Below, piece by piece: positions 18,801-28,803 of a stretch of 64,000 nucleotides of DNA. The stretch comes from Streptomyces sp. ALI-76-A (GTDB taxonomy: Bacteria > Actinomycetota > Actinomycetes > Streptomycetales > Streptomycetaceae). Every line of letters begins with the position of its first letter. Position 1 is the stretch's first letter. The stretch spans positions 682,001-746,000 of the forward strand of contig NZ_JASVWB010000002.1 in NCBI RefSeq assembly GCF_030287445.1. The letters are read 5' to 3'. The notes under the pieces were generated by a model that was given only the letters and a program-made list of their open reading frames with translations, ran no database searches and was not told the DNA's origin. The translations under genes were made by a program, and so were the position numbers.

Positions 18801-21800
18801 CGACCGGGTACCGCCGTCGAGCGCGCACTGGGTGACGGCGGTGGCGGCCGGGTCGCGGCGTGCGGCGGCGTCGAACAGCTCGCCCAGGGTCGTCGGGGCG
18901 ATCCGCGCGGAACGCGTGTCGCTCGCCGGCAGGAGGTCGTCGACCAGTGCGTCCGGCCCGGTGAGCAGGCCGGTGAGGGCGGAGGTGAAGGTGCGCAGGA
19001 TCGTCCGGGCGCCCGCCTCCCCCAGCAGTTCGCCGTCGTAGATCAGGTTGAAGCGCGGACGGCCGTCGCGTGCGCGCTCCACCACCAGCGTCAACGGGTA
19101 GTGCGGGGCACCCTCGTTGACGATGCCGGTGACGGCCAGTTCGTCGTCGGGCCCGCGCAGCGCGTCCAGGTCGGTCGCGACGTCGAACACCACGAGGGTG
19201 TCGAACAGGGGGCCGTCGGCGCCGGCCTGGCGGCCGATCCGGGCCAGCGAGACGTGCTGGTGCGGCAGCACCGCGCTCTGGTGGTCCCGCACGGAGGCGA
19301 GCAGGTCGCGGGACGTGGTCGTGCCCGTCCAACGGGCGCGCACGGGGATCGTGTTGATGAACAGACCGACCATGTCCTCGATGCCGGGCACGTCCGCGTC
19401 GCGCCCGGACACCGTGGAGCCGAACACCACGTCCTCGCCCCGGAGAAGGCCGCCCAGCGTCACCGCCCAGGCGCTGTGCACGGCCACGCTCAGCGGCACC
19501 CCGGCCGCCCGGACGGCCGCGTCGAGGTCGTCCTGCGGCTGCACGGCGGTGTCGGCGAACCGGTCGGACGGGGTGTGTCCCTCGGCGACGAGTGAGGGGC
19601 CGGGCAGCTCGGCGAGCTGCTCGCGCCACACGCGGTCGCTCTCGTCGTCGTCGCGTGCGGCGAGCCGGCGCACGTGGTCGGGGAAGCCGCCGAGCGGGTA
19701 CCGGGTGCCCGGCGCCTGGTACTCGGCCAGCAGCGCGCGGAGCATCGGCGGCACCGACCAGCCGTCGGCGATGATGTGGTGCACGGTCTGCACCAGGACC
19801 GTTCGGCCGGGGCCGCCGCGGATGAGCGTGTACCGCATCAGCGGGCCGGTGGCCAGGTCGAACCCGGCGCGGCGGTCGCGCTCGGCGAACTCGCGTATCT
19901 CGGCTTCGGTGATGCCGGGGCGGTCCAGCGTGGTGAAGGGTGCCTCCACGCCGTCCTCCAGGACGGAGACCACCCGGCCGTCGGCGAGGGGCACGAACCG
20001 CGCGGCCAGGTTCGGGTACAGCGTGAGCAGCCGGGTGGCGGCTGCCGCGAGCCGGTCGGCGTCCACCTCCCCGTCCAGGGTCAGCAGTTGCTGCTCGACG
20101 TAGGCGCCCGCCGAGTCGTCGTCGAAGACCGAGTGGAAGTACAGGCCCTCCTGCAACGGGGTCAGCGGCAGGATGTCCCGCAGCGACGGGCCGTCCAGGG
20201 CGTCGACGTCGGCCTGTGTCAGCGGCACCGGGGCGAAGTCGCTGGGCGAGTGGCCGCCCTGGTCGAGCGCGGCCAGCCCGGCCAGGGCTCCCCGGAAGTA
20301 CTCGCCGAGCGTCGTGATGTCCTCGTCGGTGAACATCCCGTCGGGCCACGAGACGGTGGTGACCAGCTCGTACGCGCCGGTGGGGCCGGGTTCGGCGATC
20401 GCGTTGAACTCCAGGGCGCGCGGCAGGCGCATCCTCGGGTCACGCTTCTCGCCCAACTGGCCGGTCGTGGCGCCGAGTTGCCAGTCACCGGCCGCGCCCG
20501 CGGCGAAGCGGCCCAGGTAGTTGAACAGCACCTGCGGTGCGGGCGCGTCGAACTCGGTGTCGGTCAGGTAGCGCAGGGCGCCGTAGGAGACGCCGTTGTC
20601 CGGTACCCGGGCGAGGTCCTCCTTGACCGCCTTGAGCGCGGCGGCCAGGTACTCGGGGGCGGTGAGGTCCGTCGCCGCGCCGGGGTCCACGGTCACCGGG
20701 AACAGGGTGGTGAACCAGCCCACGGTCCGCGACAGCTCCGGCTCGAAGCCGGCGCTGCCGGCCACGAAACGCCCTTCGCGGCCGTGCCCCTCCAGTTCGA
20801 TGTGCGCGAACGTCTGCTCCTGCCCCAGGTCGCGGCGCCACCGGGCGAGGGTGACGGCGAGCGCGGTCAGCAGTACGTCGTTGACGCCGGCGTGGAACCT
20901 CGCGGGTATCTCGCCCAGCAGCGCCGCCGTGACCTCCGGGCCGACCGAGAGGGTCCGCACCCGCTCCCGCGCCACGGTGTCGGTCTCGGCGGGCGCGCGC
21001 CTGCCGACCGGGTGGTCCTCCCCCGGCAGGGGACGCCGGTAGTAGGAGCTGTCCGCGTCGAACGCGGCGCGCTCCAGCAGCTGCGTCCAGCGCCGGAACG
21101 ACGTGCCCACCGGGGGCAGTTCGATCGGCGTGCCCGAGGTGAGCTGCCGCCATGCCGTGGCGAGGTCCTCCATCAGGACCCGCCAGGACACGCCGTCGAC
21201 GACCACGTGATGGACGACCACGACCAGTTGCCGTGCCTGGCGGCGCCAGACGGCCCGCAGCATCACGCCGCCCGCCGGGTCCAGCGCGTCGGTGGCGTGC
21301 GCGACGCACTCGTCGAGCGGCCGGTCGCTCTCCAGCCACCCGGCGGAGGCGAAGGCCCGCTCAGCGACGCGCCGCCCCGCCGCGGTCGGCGCGGCCCCGG
21401 CCCGGTCCGCCTCCGGGATGTCGAAGCTCCAGCGGTCGCCGCGTACCAGCCTGGCCCGCAGCATGTCGTGCCGGGCGATCACGGCGGCGAGGATCTCGTC
21501 GAGGGCGCCGGGGGTCAGGTCCGCGGGGGTGTTCAGCACCACCGACTGCACGAACCCGTCGATCGCGTCCGTGGTCTCGCCGAGCCACTGCACGATGGGC
21601 GAGCCCACCACGGAACCGGTCGCGACGTCCGAGTGGTCCACGGTGGAGACGTCCTCACGGCTCGCCACCGCCGCCAGCGCCCCCGCCGTGCCATGGGCGA
21701 AGATCTGCCGTGCCGTGACATGGAGACCCGCCGCGCGCAGCGCGCTCAGCAGCGAGATCGCCAGGATGCTGTCGCCGCCGAGCTGGAAGAAGTCCTGGTC

Positions 21801-23810
21801 GGCACCTACCTCGTCCACGTCCAGGCGCAGCACCGCGGCCATCGCGGCGCACACCGCGCGCTCGTTCTCGGTGGTGGGCGGGACGATCGGGCCCGCCCCG
21901 ATCACGGGCTCCGGCAGCGCGTTGCGGTCGAGCTTGCCGTTCGCGGTGAGCGGGAACTCCGTCATCACCACGATGTGGGCGGGCACCATGTACTCCACCA
22001 TGTGCGCGGCGGCCCACGCCCTGACCTCGTCCGCCCGCAGGTCCTCGCGCCCGGTGGCCGGGAGCACGTAGCCCACCAGGTAGGTGCCGCCGGCCGCGTT
22101 CTTCCTCGCGACGACGCAGGTGTGCCGTACACCGGGATGCTCGGCGAGACCGACCTCGACGTCCTCGATCTCCAGCCGCATCCCGCGGATCTTGATCTGG
22201 TTGTCGGCCCGGCCGAGGAAGTCCAGCGACCCGTCCGGGGCGAACCGCGCGAGGTCACCGGTCCGGTACAGCCGGGACCCGTCGTCCGCGAAGGGGTTGG
22301 CCACGAACCGGGACGCCGTGAGGCCGGGCGCGCCCACGTAGCCGCGCCCCAGGAGGAACCCGCCCACGTACAGTTCGCCGCCGACCCCGACCGATACCGG
22401 GCGCAACTCCTCGTCCAGCACGTACAACTGGGTGTTGGGGTTGGCCCTGCCGATCGACGTCGACAGGCGCTCCGCCGCTCCCCGGTAGATGACGTGCGAG
22501 ACACCGATCGTCGTCTCGGCCGGGCCGTAGCCGTGGTACAGGGGGATGTCGAGCCGCGTGCGGAACCGCTCGTACAGTTCCGGGGTGAGCACCTCGCCGC
22601 CGCACCACACGTGCCGCAGGCTGTCGAGGCGCCCGGAGTCACCCACGATGTCCAGCAGGACGTCCAGCATCGACGACACCAGGTAGGTGAAGGTGACCCG
22701 CTGCTCCGCGATCACGCTCAGCAGGTGGTGCGGGTCCCGTTCGCCGCCGGGCCGCAGCACCACCAGCCTGCCGCCGGACACCAGCGGCAGGAAGATCTCG
22801 TTGATGGAGATGTCGAAGGACAGCGGCGCCTTGAACAGGGAGGCGTCGTCGTGGCCGAAGCCCAGGATCTCGTCGACCTGCCACAGCAGGCGCTCGCTGA
22901 TCGCCTCGTGCCGGATCATCGCGCCCTTGGGCCGCCCGGTCGAACCGGACGTGAAGATCACGTAGGCGAGGGCGTCGCCGGGGACGGTGACTGCGGTGCC
23001 CTGCGTGGGAAGGGAACCGAACCGCCAGTCGCCGAGGTCGACGGCCACCGCTTCCGGTTCGCCCGGGCCGTGCTCGCCCGAGTCGTTGAGCTGCGCCACG
23101 ACGCGGGCGTCCTGGATGACGACGGCTCGGCGCGCGGCGGGCCACTGCGGATCGAGCGGCACGAAGGCGCACCCCGCCCGGAGCACACCGAGCAGCCCGA
23201 TGACCATCTCGGCGGAGCGGCCCAGTGAGATGCCGACGACCTGCTCGGCGGTGAGCCCGCGTTCGGTCAGATGGTGGGCCAACTGGGCTGACAGGTCGGC
23301 TGTCTGACCGTAGGTCAGCGAACGGTGCTCGTCGACGACGGCGACGGCGTCCGGCCTGGTCCGCGCCTGTTCCAGGAACATCTCCACGATGGTCGGGCGG
23401 ACCCGGTCGGCCCGGGTGTCGTTCCACTCGGCCAGGGCCTGGAGCCGCGCCGCCACACTGGACGGACCGATGGTGCCCAGGGGCCGGTCCGGGAAGTCGG
23501 CCAGGTCGTCCAGCGCGAGCCGCGCCTCGTCCGGCGCGACACCGTCCGGGACGGCGATGCTGTGTCCGTCCGCGCCCACGTCCCAACCCCGGGGACCGGC
23601 ACCGCCGTTGTCGACCCAGCCGAGGACGTCGGCGAACAGGGTGCCCGGGGCGAGGTCGATGCCGTCGGGGCTGCTGCCCGTCGCCCAGTACGACAGCCCG
23701 ATGGCGCACGCCTGGGCGATGGTCCTGTCCGGGAAGTCGCCGACGCGCCGACGTACGTCGGCCAGGCGTGCGGGAGAAAGCAGCAGGAGACGTGCGGTCG
23801 GTTCCCTCAT
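12810..23810 (-). CDS. cchH: coelichelin nonribosomal peptide synthetase (CchH)
   Basis: A 3666-residue trimodular NRPS. Domain order with approximate residues: C-like remnant 1-130; A1 135-640, T1 (LGGDS) 680, E1 ([10 protein letters not shown]) 867; C2 (HHIIADGWS) 1342; A2 1560-2100, T2 (AGGDS) 2192, E2 ([10 protein letters not shown]) 2368; C3 2640-3080, A3 3080-3560, T3 (LGGHS) 3615; no thioesterase. Specificity codes read directly: A1 DINYWGGIGK (N5-formyl-N5-hydroxyornithine), A2 DFWNIGMVHK (threonine), A3 DMENLGLINK (N5-hydroxyornithine). The T1 and T2 GGDS motifs fit epimerisation. The C3 active-site motif is H-L-L-L-W-D-G, lacking the second His. The known product is a tetrapeptide made from three modules. 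It is co-transcribed with cchF, cchG and cchI. Confidence 0.96.
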   Translation of the reverse strand: MREPTARLLLLSPARLADVRRRVGDFPDRTIAQACAIGLSYWATGSSPDGIDLAPGTLFADVLGWVDNGGAGPRGWDVGADGHSIAVPDGVAPDEARLALDDLADFPDRPLGTIGPSSVAARLQALAEWNDTRADRVRPTIVEMFLEQARTRPDAVAVVDEHRSLTYGQTADLSAQLAHHLTERGLTAEQVVGISLGRSAEMVIGLLGVLRAGCAFVPLDPQWPAARRAVVIQDARVVAQLNDSGEHGPGEPEAVAVDLGDWRFGSLPTQGTAVTVPGDALAYVIFTSGSTGRPKGAMIRHEAISERLLWQVDEILGFGHDDASLFKAPLSFDISINEIFLPLVSGGRLVVLRPGGERDPHHLLSVIAEQRVTFTYLVSSMLDVLLDIVGDSGRLDSLRHVWCGGEVLTPELYERFRTRLDIPLYHGYGPAETTIGVSHVIYRGAAERLSTSIGRANPNTQLYVLDEELRPVSVGVGGELYVGGFLLGRGYVGAPGLTASRFVANPFADDGSRLYRTGDLARFAPDGSLDFLGRADNQIKIRGMRLEIEDVEVGLAEHPGVRHTCVVARKNAAGGTYLVGYVLPATGREDLRADEVRAWAAAHMVEYMVPAHIVVMTEFPLTANGKLDRNALPEPVIGAGPIVPPTTENERAVCAAMAAVLRLDVDEVGADQDFFQLGGDSILAISLLSALRAAGLHVTARQIFAHGTAGALAAVASREDVSTVDHSDVATGSVVGSPIVQWLGETTDAIDGFVQSVVLNTPADLTPGALDEILAAVIARHDMLRARLVRGDRWSFDIPEADRAGAAPTAAGRRVAERAFASAGWLESDRPLDECVAHATDALDPAGGVMLRAVWRRQARQLVVVVHHVVVDGVSWRVLMEDLATAWRQLTSGTPIELPPVGTSFRRWTQLLERAAFDADSSYYRRPLPGEDHPVGRRAPAETDTVARERVRTLSVGPEVTAALLGEIPARFHAGVNDVLLTALAVTLARWRRDLGQEQTFAHIELEGHGREGRFVAGSAGFEPELSRTVGWFTTLFPVTVDPGAATDLTAPEYLAAALKAVKEDLARVPDNGVSYGALRYLTDTEFDAPAPQVLFNYLGRFAAGAAGDWQLGATTGQLGEKRDPRMRLPRALEFNAIAEPGPTGAYELVTTVSWPDGMFTDEDITTLGEYFRGALAGLAALDQGGHSPSDFAPVPLTQADVDALDGPSLRDILPLTPLQEGLYFHSVFDDDSAGAYVEQQLLTLDGEVDADRLAAAATRLLTLYPNLAARFVPLADGRVVSVLEDGVEAPFTTLDRPGITEAEIREFAERDRRAGFDLATGPLMRYTLIRGGPGRTVLVQTVHHIIADGWSVPPMLRALLAEYQAPGTRYPLGGFPDHVRRLAARDDDESDRVWREQLAELPGPSLVAEGHTPSDRFADTAVQPQDDLDAAVRAAGVPLSVAVHSAWAVTLGGLLRGEDVVFGSTVSGRDADVPGIEDMVGLFINTIPVRARWTGTTTSRDLLASVRDHQSAVLPHQHVSLARIGRQAGADGPLFDTLVVFDVATDLDALRGPDDELAVTGIVNEGAPHYPLTLVVERARDGRPRFNLIYDGELLGEAGARTILRTFTSALTGLLTGPDALVDDLLPASDTRSARIAPTTLGELFDAAARRDPAATAVTQCALDGGTRSLTYGELADAKNELASALRAAGVGPGNRVAVAVPRSVEQVVALVAIVSAGGAYVPLDLAYPDERLAYVLADAAPQVVLVDPEQRDRFTELLDRAGVPARVLVQGDEPPSATDGTGVGARWHDPAYVIYTSGSTGRPKGVVVPHSSVVTLLANTRPGMDFGPQDVWVQFHSFSFDFAVWELWGALAHGGELLVPEYGLTRSPVDFHRLVRERGVTVLNQTPSAFYQFIEADRHAGEPVTALRRIIFGGEALDPGRLRGWVERHGTGSPELVNMYGITETTVHVTHRVLTDEDFVSGGDVSPIGGPIPGLVTYLLDDRLRPVPPGRVGAIYVAGDQVSLGYLGRPGLTAGRFVADPFAGDGSRMYHTGDLARRTLDGELEFAGRADDQVQLKGFRIEPGEVESAVRELDGVVDVAVTVADSGDHLVAHVVGRVPGDFVESLSAKLPAHLVPGRVLPVDALPLTVNGKLDRKALTERAAVPLGGAGNSATSHDARADEDAAVSALPALVGIFADTLPGSAVDADTDFFRAGGDSIVAITVINRARTLGLRIAPRDIFLFRTPRALAEHVGRRTPRQAVAPAPARRDDGPLAPTPIILRQRELGGSLARFAQARTLAVPDGTGFADAERAANAVVAAHPVLRLRLRVEHGVWALRTEPAREVTVFRTAAADATAAANEAAVRLDPGSGDVVAFSWLEASRTLVVTAHHLAVDAVSWLILLDDLATALRGEDLAPPTTSYAEYAEALTLRSARAIDDLGHWVTTLRAPPLLPVVQDPRETTVVLAPEVSDRVTRTAPAALGVGLTELLCGALRTALTHVQPSPTDLAIELERHGRVPVLEDHDYTRTVGWFTSIAPVRLTAHTDPVAAAREVAERQPDERGHIAYGQLRYLNPQTAPLLRARPQVLFNYLGRGAESEVPQVTGGGQGSPYAVEVNAWTDAATGSLHAAFTLAEGIPDEIARHWLSALEHLADVSATAERTAPVTPLQRGLYFQAQMAGAAGHYVAQSWFTFDRRLDTEALAQAMAYVIARHPVVGAGFTTDDDGNPVQVLSADRQVVVRTVELATEAEADALRARDRDTGFDPGEPPLIRLTVVRLPDDRDGLLLSYHLLLWDGWSREIVLRDLFDAYQAALAGELPAPAPVTPSFEDHARALDARDPAVAERFWAEHLAGLPGPTLLAGPAPSLGDDLPRALVHTLSAEQSDLLREAAKTHGVTLNSVLTGAFGLLLGAHTGRGDAVFGVTVSGREGEGLAGIVGVLLNTVPMWTRARPGDTVREYLSAVQTARVEAMEHEHLGLGEIQRASGHDTLFDNLFVLQNFLDLDAFAAMNARHGITSVKADDSTHYPFTWVVTPGDRLTVKLEYRDDDTGNARRLLDDYLRVLEDLARSTGPVGTLPGLAPEPEPAARTDIGTDTVVDRFDRAADRDPHRVALVAHGATMTFAGLRDRSRAVAGVLARRGVGPETTVGLAIPRSLDSIVALFAVLRVGAAYVPLELDHPDERIAAIVADARPEVVLTVSAVSPRLTGGPAELIELDRPLPEAEPYRTFAPDDPDRLRHPAYTIYTSGSTGKPKGVVTEYAGLTNMLINHQRRIFAPVLAEHEHRVFRIAHTVSFAFDMSWEELLWLADGHEVHICDEELRRDAPRLVEYCLEHAIDVINVTPTYAQQLVAEGLLDSPERRPALVLLGGEAVTPALWQRLAETEGTVGYNLYGPTEYTINTLGVGTFDCQDPVVGVAIDNTDVYVLDPWLRPLPDGVPGELYVAGVGIARGYLGQPAQTAHRFVACPFGTPGERMYRTGDLVIRRPDGNLVYLGRTDQQVKIRGHRVEPGEVEASFAAHPAVRFVAAVAQPDPQVDGAHRLAAYLVLDGSADLATVAADVGAGLPDFLRPTHYAQVDSIPLTVNGKADTKALPEAKPLGALTTAGKRGPETETETVVCEYFAEALDLDDDEVSAVSDFVSLGGHSMLAVRLIGLLRREYGPVITIRDLFTLRTPEAIARHLDENS
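17340..17376. repeat. Streptomyces intergenic repeat element inside cchH
   Basis: The bases match the common intergenic element (GCTGGTCGCGCTGTTCCCCG, then a C-rich stretch to the GGGGCAC end). Here they lie in frame in cchH and encode the sequence [12 protein letters not shown] in the linker between A2 and T2 (about residues 2145-2157). Confidence 0.6.
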
Positions 23811-23865
23811 CGAAGACTCAGCGTCCCTTCCAAGCCATGGAAGCCGGCACCCACCTCGGGTCGGC

Positions 23866-25653
23866 TCAACTGCCCTCTCGCCAGGCCTGCCACAGCCGTG
23901 CGTACCGGCCGCCCAGAGCCACCAGCTCCTCGTGCGTTCCCTGCTCCACCACCCGTCCCGCGTCCAGCACGGCGATCCGGTCCGCCGCCATCGCCTGGGT
24001 CAGCCGGTGCGCCACGAACAGCGTGGTGCGGCCCGCACACGCGGCCAGCACGGCCCGCTCCAGCTCGGCGGCGCCCTCGCTGCCCGCCTCCGCGGTGGAC
24101 TCGTCGAGCACCACCACCGGTGACCGGGCCAGCACCAGCCGGGCCAGGGCGACCTGGGCGACCTTGGTGACGTCCAGGCGCTCGCCGCCCTCCCCGACCG
24201 GGGTGTGCAGCCCGTCGGGCAGCGCGTCGACCCACCGGTCGGCGCCCACCGTGCGCAGCGCGTCCCTCAGTTCGGCGTCGGTCGCCTCCGGCGCGGCCAG
24301 CCGCAGGTCGTCGGCGAGCGTCCCGGAGAACACATGGGTCTCCTGCGTCAGGATGCTCACCAGGGCCCGCGCCCCGGCCTCGTCCAGACCGGCGAGGTCG
24401 GTCGTCCCGACACGCACCGATCCGGCCTGCGGGGTGCCGATGCCCGCGATCAGCGCGGCCAGCGTCGTCTTGCCCGCCCCGGTCGCCCCCACCAGCGCGA
24501 GCGAGCCGCCGGCCGGGATGGTCAGGTCGACCTCCCGCAGGACCGGCTCGTCGGCGCCGGGGTAACGGAACGTCAGCCCTTGCACGGTCACCGCGTACGG
24601 TGCCGCGTCCGCCGCCGCGACGGACGCGTCGCCCACCAGCCGGTCCTCCGCGGCCTCCCCCAGTACGCCGACCAGCCGGGTCAGGCTGGCGCCCGACTTC
24701 TGGGCCTCGTCGAAGGTGAACATGATGGATCCCAGCGGGGTGAACAGCCGGTGGAACAGCAGCGGCGCCGCCGACACCTCGCCCAGGCTGGCGGCGTCGG
24801 CCTCCAGCAGGGCGTACCCCACCACGATGATCAGGACCAGCCCGATGAACTCGGCGCGGTTCTCCCGGCCGACGAACCGGCCGAAGAACCGGAACACCTC
24901 GATACCGAGTTCGCGCACCCGCCACGACTCACGGGTGACCTTCTCGCGGAAGGCCTCCTCGAGGCGGTACGCCCGCACCGTGTCGATCCCGTTCAGCCCG
25001 CTCATCAGCGCCTGCGCCCGGTCTCCCTGAGCCACTCGCTGCTTCCGGTAGAGCGGCGCGGACCTGGGGAGGTACCAGCGCAGGGCCAGCGCGTACGCGG
25101 GCAGCGCGCCGGCGCCGGCCAGGCCGAGGCGCCAGTCCAGTCCGAACATTCCGGCCGTGGCGATGGCGACCAGGACTCCCGCCGAGAACACCGTGGGGAC
25201 GGCCGTCCGGATGCCCTTGGAGATGACGGCCACGTCGTCACCGACCCTGGACAGTACGTCTCCCCGGCCGACCTGTTCGATCCGTGCGCTCGGCATGCCC
25301 AGCACCGCCCGGACGGCACCTTCGCGCAGCCGGGCGAGCAGATCCGCGCCCAGCCGTCCGATCAGGTACGTCGACACCGCGGTGGCCGCCGCGCCGAGCA
25401 GCGCGGCGGACACCATCAGCACCCCGACGGTGACCAGGATCGAGCGCGACTCGCCCTCGACCACCCCGTCGACCACCCGGCCCAGCAGCAGCACCGGGAG
25501 CACCTGGAGCGCCGCCCCGGCCACCGTGGTGAGCACGGTGGCCGCCGTCAGCCACGGCACCTCGCGGCAGTGCGCCGCGACCCATCGGGTGGCCTCGCCT
25601 CCGCTCGCCGTCCGCAGGGTCGCCGGGACGACACGCGTGTCAGTGGCGCTCAC
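23866..25653 (-). CDS. cchG: ABC exporter half with intact Walker motifs (CchG)
   Basis: The 595-residue product has six predicted membrane helices (to about residue 320) and a nucleotide-binding domain. Walker [11 protein letters not shown] (about 384), the Q-loop ILTQETH, Walker B VVVLDES (about 512) and the switch His in FVAHRLT (about 545) are all intact. The signature motif is lost: LDVTK (about 489) stands where LSGGQ is expected. This is the mirror image of CchI, so the two should form one heterodimer with a single working ATP site. The likely role is export of coelichelin. The start lies two bases past the cchF stop, and the gap to cchH is 55 bases, fitting one operon. Confidence 0.92.
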   Translation of the reverse strand: MSATDTRVVPATLRTASGGEATRWVAAHCREVPWLTAATVLTTVAGAALQVLPVLLLGRVVDGVVEGESRSILVTVGVLMVSAALLGAAATAVSTYLIGRLGADLLARLREGAVRAVLGMPSARIEQVGRGDVLSRVGDDVAVISKGIRTAVPTVFSAGVLVAIATAGMFGLDWRLGLAGAGALPAYALALRWYLPRSAPLYRKQRVAQGDRAQALMSGLNGIDTVRAYRLEEAFREKVTRESWRVRELGIEVFRFFGRFVGRENRAEFIGLVLIIVVGYALLEADAASLGEVSAAPLLFHRLFTPLGSIMFTFDEAQKSGASLTRLVGVLGEAAEDRLVGDASVAAADAAPYAVTVQGLTFRYPGADEPVLREVDLTIPAGGSLALVGATGAGKTTLAALIAGIGTPQAGSVRVGTTDLAGLDEAGARALVSILTQETHVFSGTLADDLRLAAPEATDAELRDALRTVGADRWVDALPDGLHTPVGEGGERLDVTKVAQVALARLVLARSPVVVLDESTAEAGSEGAAELERAVLAACAGRTTLFVAHRLTQAMAADRIAVLDAGRVVEQGTHEELVALGGRYARLWQAWREGS

Positions 25654-25655
25654 AC

Positions 25656-26714
25656 CTACTCGGCCGACTTGACGAGCTCGTCGATGGCGTACGGCATCGA
25701 CAGCAGGGTGCCCTGCGAGATGGCCGCGCCGACCGCCGGGCCCTCACTGTCCAGCAGGTACGACACGTTGCCCTTCTTCACGGCGTCCAGGTTGGTGAAC
25801 AGCTTGAACTTCTTGAGCGCTTCCGTGTCCGCCTTGTCGTTGATGACGAAGATGCGGTCGACGTCGATCAGGTCGATGCGCTCCGGGGAGAGCTTGGTGT
25901 AGAAGCTGCCGTCCGCGACCTTGTCGATCTCGGTCTGGTAGCCGAAGCCGATCCCCGTCACCAGCCGTCCGCGCACGTCGGTGGAGGTGAACGGCGCCAC
26001 GGAGTCCTCGTACCAGGACAGCACGACGGCCTTCTGGTCCGCGAACGCGGGGTGCGCCTTCTTGGCCGCGTCGAGCTGCCCCTGGATGTCCGCCACCATC
26101 TTCTCGCCCTCCTCGGCCTTGCCGAGGGCCTTGGCGATGTGCAGGGCGTTGTCCTGCCAGGGCGCGCTGAACGGCTCCTTCTCGGCCTTGGTACGGCCCA
26201 CCGTGGGGGCGATCTTGGAGAGCTTGTCGTAGGCGGCCTGGTCGATCTCGGAGTAGACCGCGATGATCAGGTCCGGGCGCAGGGCGGCGATCTTCTCGTA
26301 GTTGGGGCCGGTGTCACCGTTCTTCATGATGACCTCGGGCTTGGTGTCGCCCCACTCGTCCTTCACCCAGGGCCACTGGGTGTTGATGTCGGGGGTCTTG
26401 CCCGGCGGGTTCGGGTACTGGTCGACCATGCCGACCGGCTTGATGCCGAACGCCAGGATGGTCTGGTCGTCCGTGTAGCCGACGGAGACGACCCGCTGGG
26501 GCGCCTCGGTGACCTTGGTGGATCCGAACGCGTGCTCCACGGTGACCGGGAACGCGCCGGCGGCGGCGGGCGTGGTGCTGTCGCCTGCCTTGTCCGAGTC
26601 GGACGACGAGTCGGAACCGCATCCGGCGAGGAGGCCGACGCCGAGGGTCGCGGCGGACAGGACCGCCGCCAATCGCCGCCGGGATCCCTTGAACGTCATT
26701 CGATGGAGGAGCAT
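25656..26714 (-). CDS. cchF: ferric-siderophore-binding lipoprotein (CchF)
   Basis: The 352-residue product is a FecB/FhuD-type substrate-binding protein. A signal peptide ends in the lipobox L-L-A-G-C (Cys about 29), followed by a Ser/Asp-rich linker. The two lobes include RVVSVGYTDDQTILAFGIKP and the RPDLIIAVYSE strand typical of the family. It binds ferric-coelichelin outside the cell and hands it to CchC/CchD/CchE. The start at 26714 was chosen because AAGGGA lies about 8 bases upstream; ATG 26699 has none. The iron box at 26787-26805 lies just upstream, and the gene heads the cchF-G-H-I operon. Confidence 0.94.
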   Translation of the reverse strand: MLLHRMTFKGSRRRLAAVLSAATLGVGLLAGCGSDSSSDSDKAGDSTTPAAAGAFPVTVEHAFGSTKVTEAPQRVVSVGYTDDQTILAFGIKPVGMVDQYPNPPGKTPDINTQWPWVKDEWGDTKPEVIMKNGDTGPNYEKIAALRPDLIIAVYSEIDQAAYDKLSKIAPTVGRTKAEKEPFSAPWQDNALHIAKALGKAEEGEKMVADIQGQLDAAKKAHPAFADQKAVVLSWYEDSVAPFTSTDVRGRLVTGIGFGYQTEIDKVADGSFYTKLSPERIDLIDVDRIFVINDKADTEALKKFKLFTNLDAVKKGNVSYLLDSEGPAVGAAISQGTLLSMPYAIDELVKSAE

Positions 26715-26786
26715 TCGAAATCCCTTGCTTTCGCGCTGTCCACTGCGCCCCCGTCTCAAGGGCAGGCAAACCTTACCCCGACTAGG

Positions 26787-26805
26787 TGAGGTTAGCCTAG
26801 CCTAA
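26787..26805. promoter_or_regulatory. iron box upstream of cchF operon
   Basis: On the minus strand the site reads TTAGGCTAGGCTAACCTCA, differing from the IdeR/DmdR consensus at about two of 19 positions. It lies 73-91 bases upstream of the cchF start and should repress cchF-cchG-cchH-cchI when iron is plentiful. Confidence 0.9.
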
Positions 26806-26826
26806 CTTGGTGAACTTTATGATGAG

Positions 26827-27666
26827 CTAGCCGAGTTGGACGTGCGTGCGACCGATCGGCACGATGAGCGGCCGGTCGCCGACCGGGTCGTCGATCACCT
26901 TGGCGCGCAGCCCGAACGCCTCGTGGAGCAGCTCGGCGGTGATCACGTCACGCGGATGGCCCTGCGCCAGGATCGACCCCTCCCTCATCACCACCAGGTT
27001 GTCGCTGTAGCGCGTGGCCAGGTTGAGGTCGTGCAGCACCATGACCACGGTGCACCCGGACTCGTGCAGGTCGTCCACCAGGTCGAGCACGTCGATCGCG
27101 TGCGCCAGGTCCAGGTAGGTGGTCGGCTCGTCGAGGAGCAGCAGGTCGGTGCCCTGGGCCAGGGTCATCGAGATCCACACGCGCTGCCGCTGTCCGCCGG
27201 ACAGCGAGTCGACCGGACGGTCCGCCAGGTCGGACACCCCGGTCATGGCCAACGCGCGCTCCACGACGGCGACATCGTCCGACGACCACTGCCGCAGCCA
27301 GCTCTGGTGCGGGTGGCGGCCCCTGGCGACCAGGTCGGACACCGTCAGCCCCTCCGGCGCGACCGGCGCCTGCGGCAGCAGGCCGAGCTTCTTCGCCACA
27401 TCCCTGGTCCTGAGCTTGACGATGTCGTCACCGTCCAGCACGACCGTCCCCCTGGTCGGCTTGAGCAGGCGTGACAGGGTGCGCAACAGGGTTGATTTCC
27501 CGCACCCGTTGGGGCCGATGACCGTGGTGATCACCCCGGGCGGGATCGCCACGTCGAGACCGTCGATGACGATCCGGCCGCCGTACCCGACCGTGACCCC
27601 CCTGGCCGCCAGCCGTGACGCGCTATCAACCCCGGGCTCGGGCTCGGTGATGGACTGAGCGACCAC
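26827..27666 (-). CDS. cchE: ferric-siderophore ABC transporter ATPase (CchE)
   Basis: The 279-residue product is a FecE/FhuC-type ATPase. All motifs are intact: Walker A IGPNGCGKST (about 50), signature [10 protein letters not shown] (about 153), Walker B L-L-L-L-D-E-P-T-T-Y-L-D (about 173) and a switch His in VLHDLN. It powers CchC/CchD uptake at the inner face of the membrane. The start is GTG 27666 with AGGGGG 9 bases upstream. It lies 54 bases after cchD with its own iron box in that gap, and 112 bases before cchF. Confidence 0.95.
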   Translation of the reverse strand: MVAQSITEPEPGVDSASRLAARGVTVGYGGRIVIDGLDVAIPPGVITTVIGPNGCGKSTLLRTLSRLLKPTRGTVVLDGDDIVKLRTRDVAKKLGLLPQAPVAPEGLTVSDLVARGRHPHQSWLRQWSSDDVAVVERALAMTGVSDLADRPVDSLSGGQRQRVWISMTLAQGTDLLLLDEPTTYLDLAHAIDVLDLVDDLHESGCTVVMVLHDLNLATRYSDNLVVMREGSILAQGHPRDVITAELLHEAFGLRAKVIDDPVGDRPLIVPIGRTHVQLG

Positions 27667-27680
27667 AAGGCCCCCTATCT

Positions 27681-27699
27681 TTAGGTTTGCCTCACCTTT
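27681..27699. promoter_or_regulatory. iron box upstream of cchE
   Basis: TTAGGTTTGCCTCACCTTT lies in the 54-base gap between cchD and cchE. It keeps the left half-site and the CTCACCT core of the Streptomyces iron box. It implies a separate iron-controlled promoter for cchE inside the uptake gene string. Confidence 0.8.
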
Positions 27700-27720
27700 G
27701 TACCAGCTATCAGCTACCGG

Positions 27721-28803
27721 CTATCTGAGGTTCGCCCGCACCAGCAGATAGACGAGGAACGGCCCGCCGATCGCGGCGGTGACCACGCCGACCGGGAGAC
27801 TGATCGGCAGCGCCGTGCGCGCCACCAGGTCCGCCCCGATCAGCAGCAGCGCTCCCACCACGCCGGAGGCCACCATCGGCGGCGTCGGACACCTCGCCAG
27901 CCGCATCGCCACCTGCGGTGCCACCAGCGCGACGAACGGGACCGGACCGGCCGCGCTCACCGCCACCGCGGCCAGCAGCACCGCGCACAGCAGCAGGACG
28001 GCCCGCACCACCGAGTACCGCACGCCCAGGCCCGCGGCGACCTCGTCGCCGAAGTGCAGGGGCTTGAACTGGAACGCGGCGCAGGACACGACTACCAGCA
28101 GGGCCAGCGAGCACCACAGCGCCACCCACACCTCGTCCCACGACCGGTTGTCGAGCGAACCGACCAGCCACGCCTGGGCCTGGGCCACGTCCCTGATGTC
28201 GGCCGTGACCAGCAGCCAGGTCGTGATCGCCTCCATCACGGCGCTCACCGAGATGCCGATCAGGATGAGCCGGAAGCCGTCGATCCCCCGCCGCCACGCC
28301 AGGAAGTACACCAGCAGGCCCGTGCCGAGACCGCCGGCGAGCGCCGCCCCCGACAGGCCCACCGCGTTGACGACCGCGGCGGAGGTTCCGCCCGACACCG
28401 TCACCAGGAACACCGAGACCGCGCCGGCGCCTCCGGTGATCCCCAGGATGTCCGGACTGGCCAGCGGATTGCGGGCGATGGACTGGGTGATCGCCCCGGA
28501 CACCCCGAGCGCGATCCCGACGACGAGACCGGCCAGGGCACGCGGCATCCGCAGGTCCATGATCACGAACTCGTCGACCGGCTCCCCCCGGCCGAAGATC
28601 GTGGCGATCACCTGGGGCAGGCCGATGGGGAAGTCCCCGACACCGATGGACAGGCAGAAGAGCAGGAAGGCCGCCGCCGCCAGCAGCAGCGTGACGGACA
28701 CCATCCAGGGCCGCCAGACGAACGACACCTGGCCGAGCCGCACGCCCGGCGCCACCGATGGCTTCGCGTCCGTCCCGTCCGGCTTCACGTCTGTCCCGTT
28801 CAT
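27721..28803 (-). CDS. cchD: ferric-siderophore ABC permease (CchD)
   Basis: This is a 360-residue FecCD-type permease with about nine to ten hydrophobic segments after a 30-residue cytosolic N-terminus. Typical family blocks are present: R-M-P-R-A-L-A-G-L-V-V-G, Q-S-I-A-R-N-P-L-A-S-P-D-I-L-G near residue 110, and a late FVALVAPQVAMRL block that contacts the ATPase. It pairs with CchC to form the channel for ferric-coelichelin. The ATG at 28803 overlaps the cchC stop by four bases, so they are translationally coupled. Confidence 0.95.
   Translation of the reverse strand: MNGTDVKPDGTDAKPSVAPGVRLGQVSFVWRPWMVSVTLLLAAAAFLLFCLSIGVGDFPIGLPQVIATIFGRGEPVDEFVIMDLRMPRALAGLVVGIALGVSGAITQSIARNPLASPDILGITGGAGAVSVFLVTVSGGTSAAVVNAVGLSGAALAGGLGTGLLVYFLAWRRGIDGFRLILIGISVSAVMEAITTWLLVTADIRDVAQAQAWLVGSLDNRSWDEVWVALWCSLALLVVVSCAAFQFKPLHFGDEVAAGLGVRYSVVRAVLLLCAVLLAAVAVSAAGPVPFVALVAPQVAMRLARCPTPPMVASGVVGALLLIGADLVARTALPISLPVGVVTAAIGGPFLVYLLVRANLR

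Noticed and set aside
12162..23228. Very long plus-strand reading frames opposite cchH (for example 12162-16736 and 19674-23228).
   Set aside because: They are antisense shadows caused by extreme GC bias; their proteins are Arg/Gly/Val-rich with no domains, while the minus strand encodes a complete NRPS.
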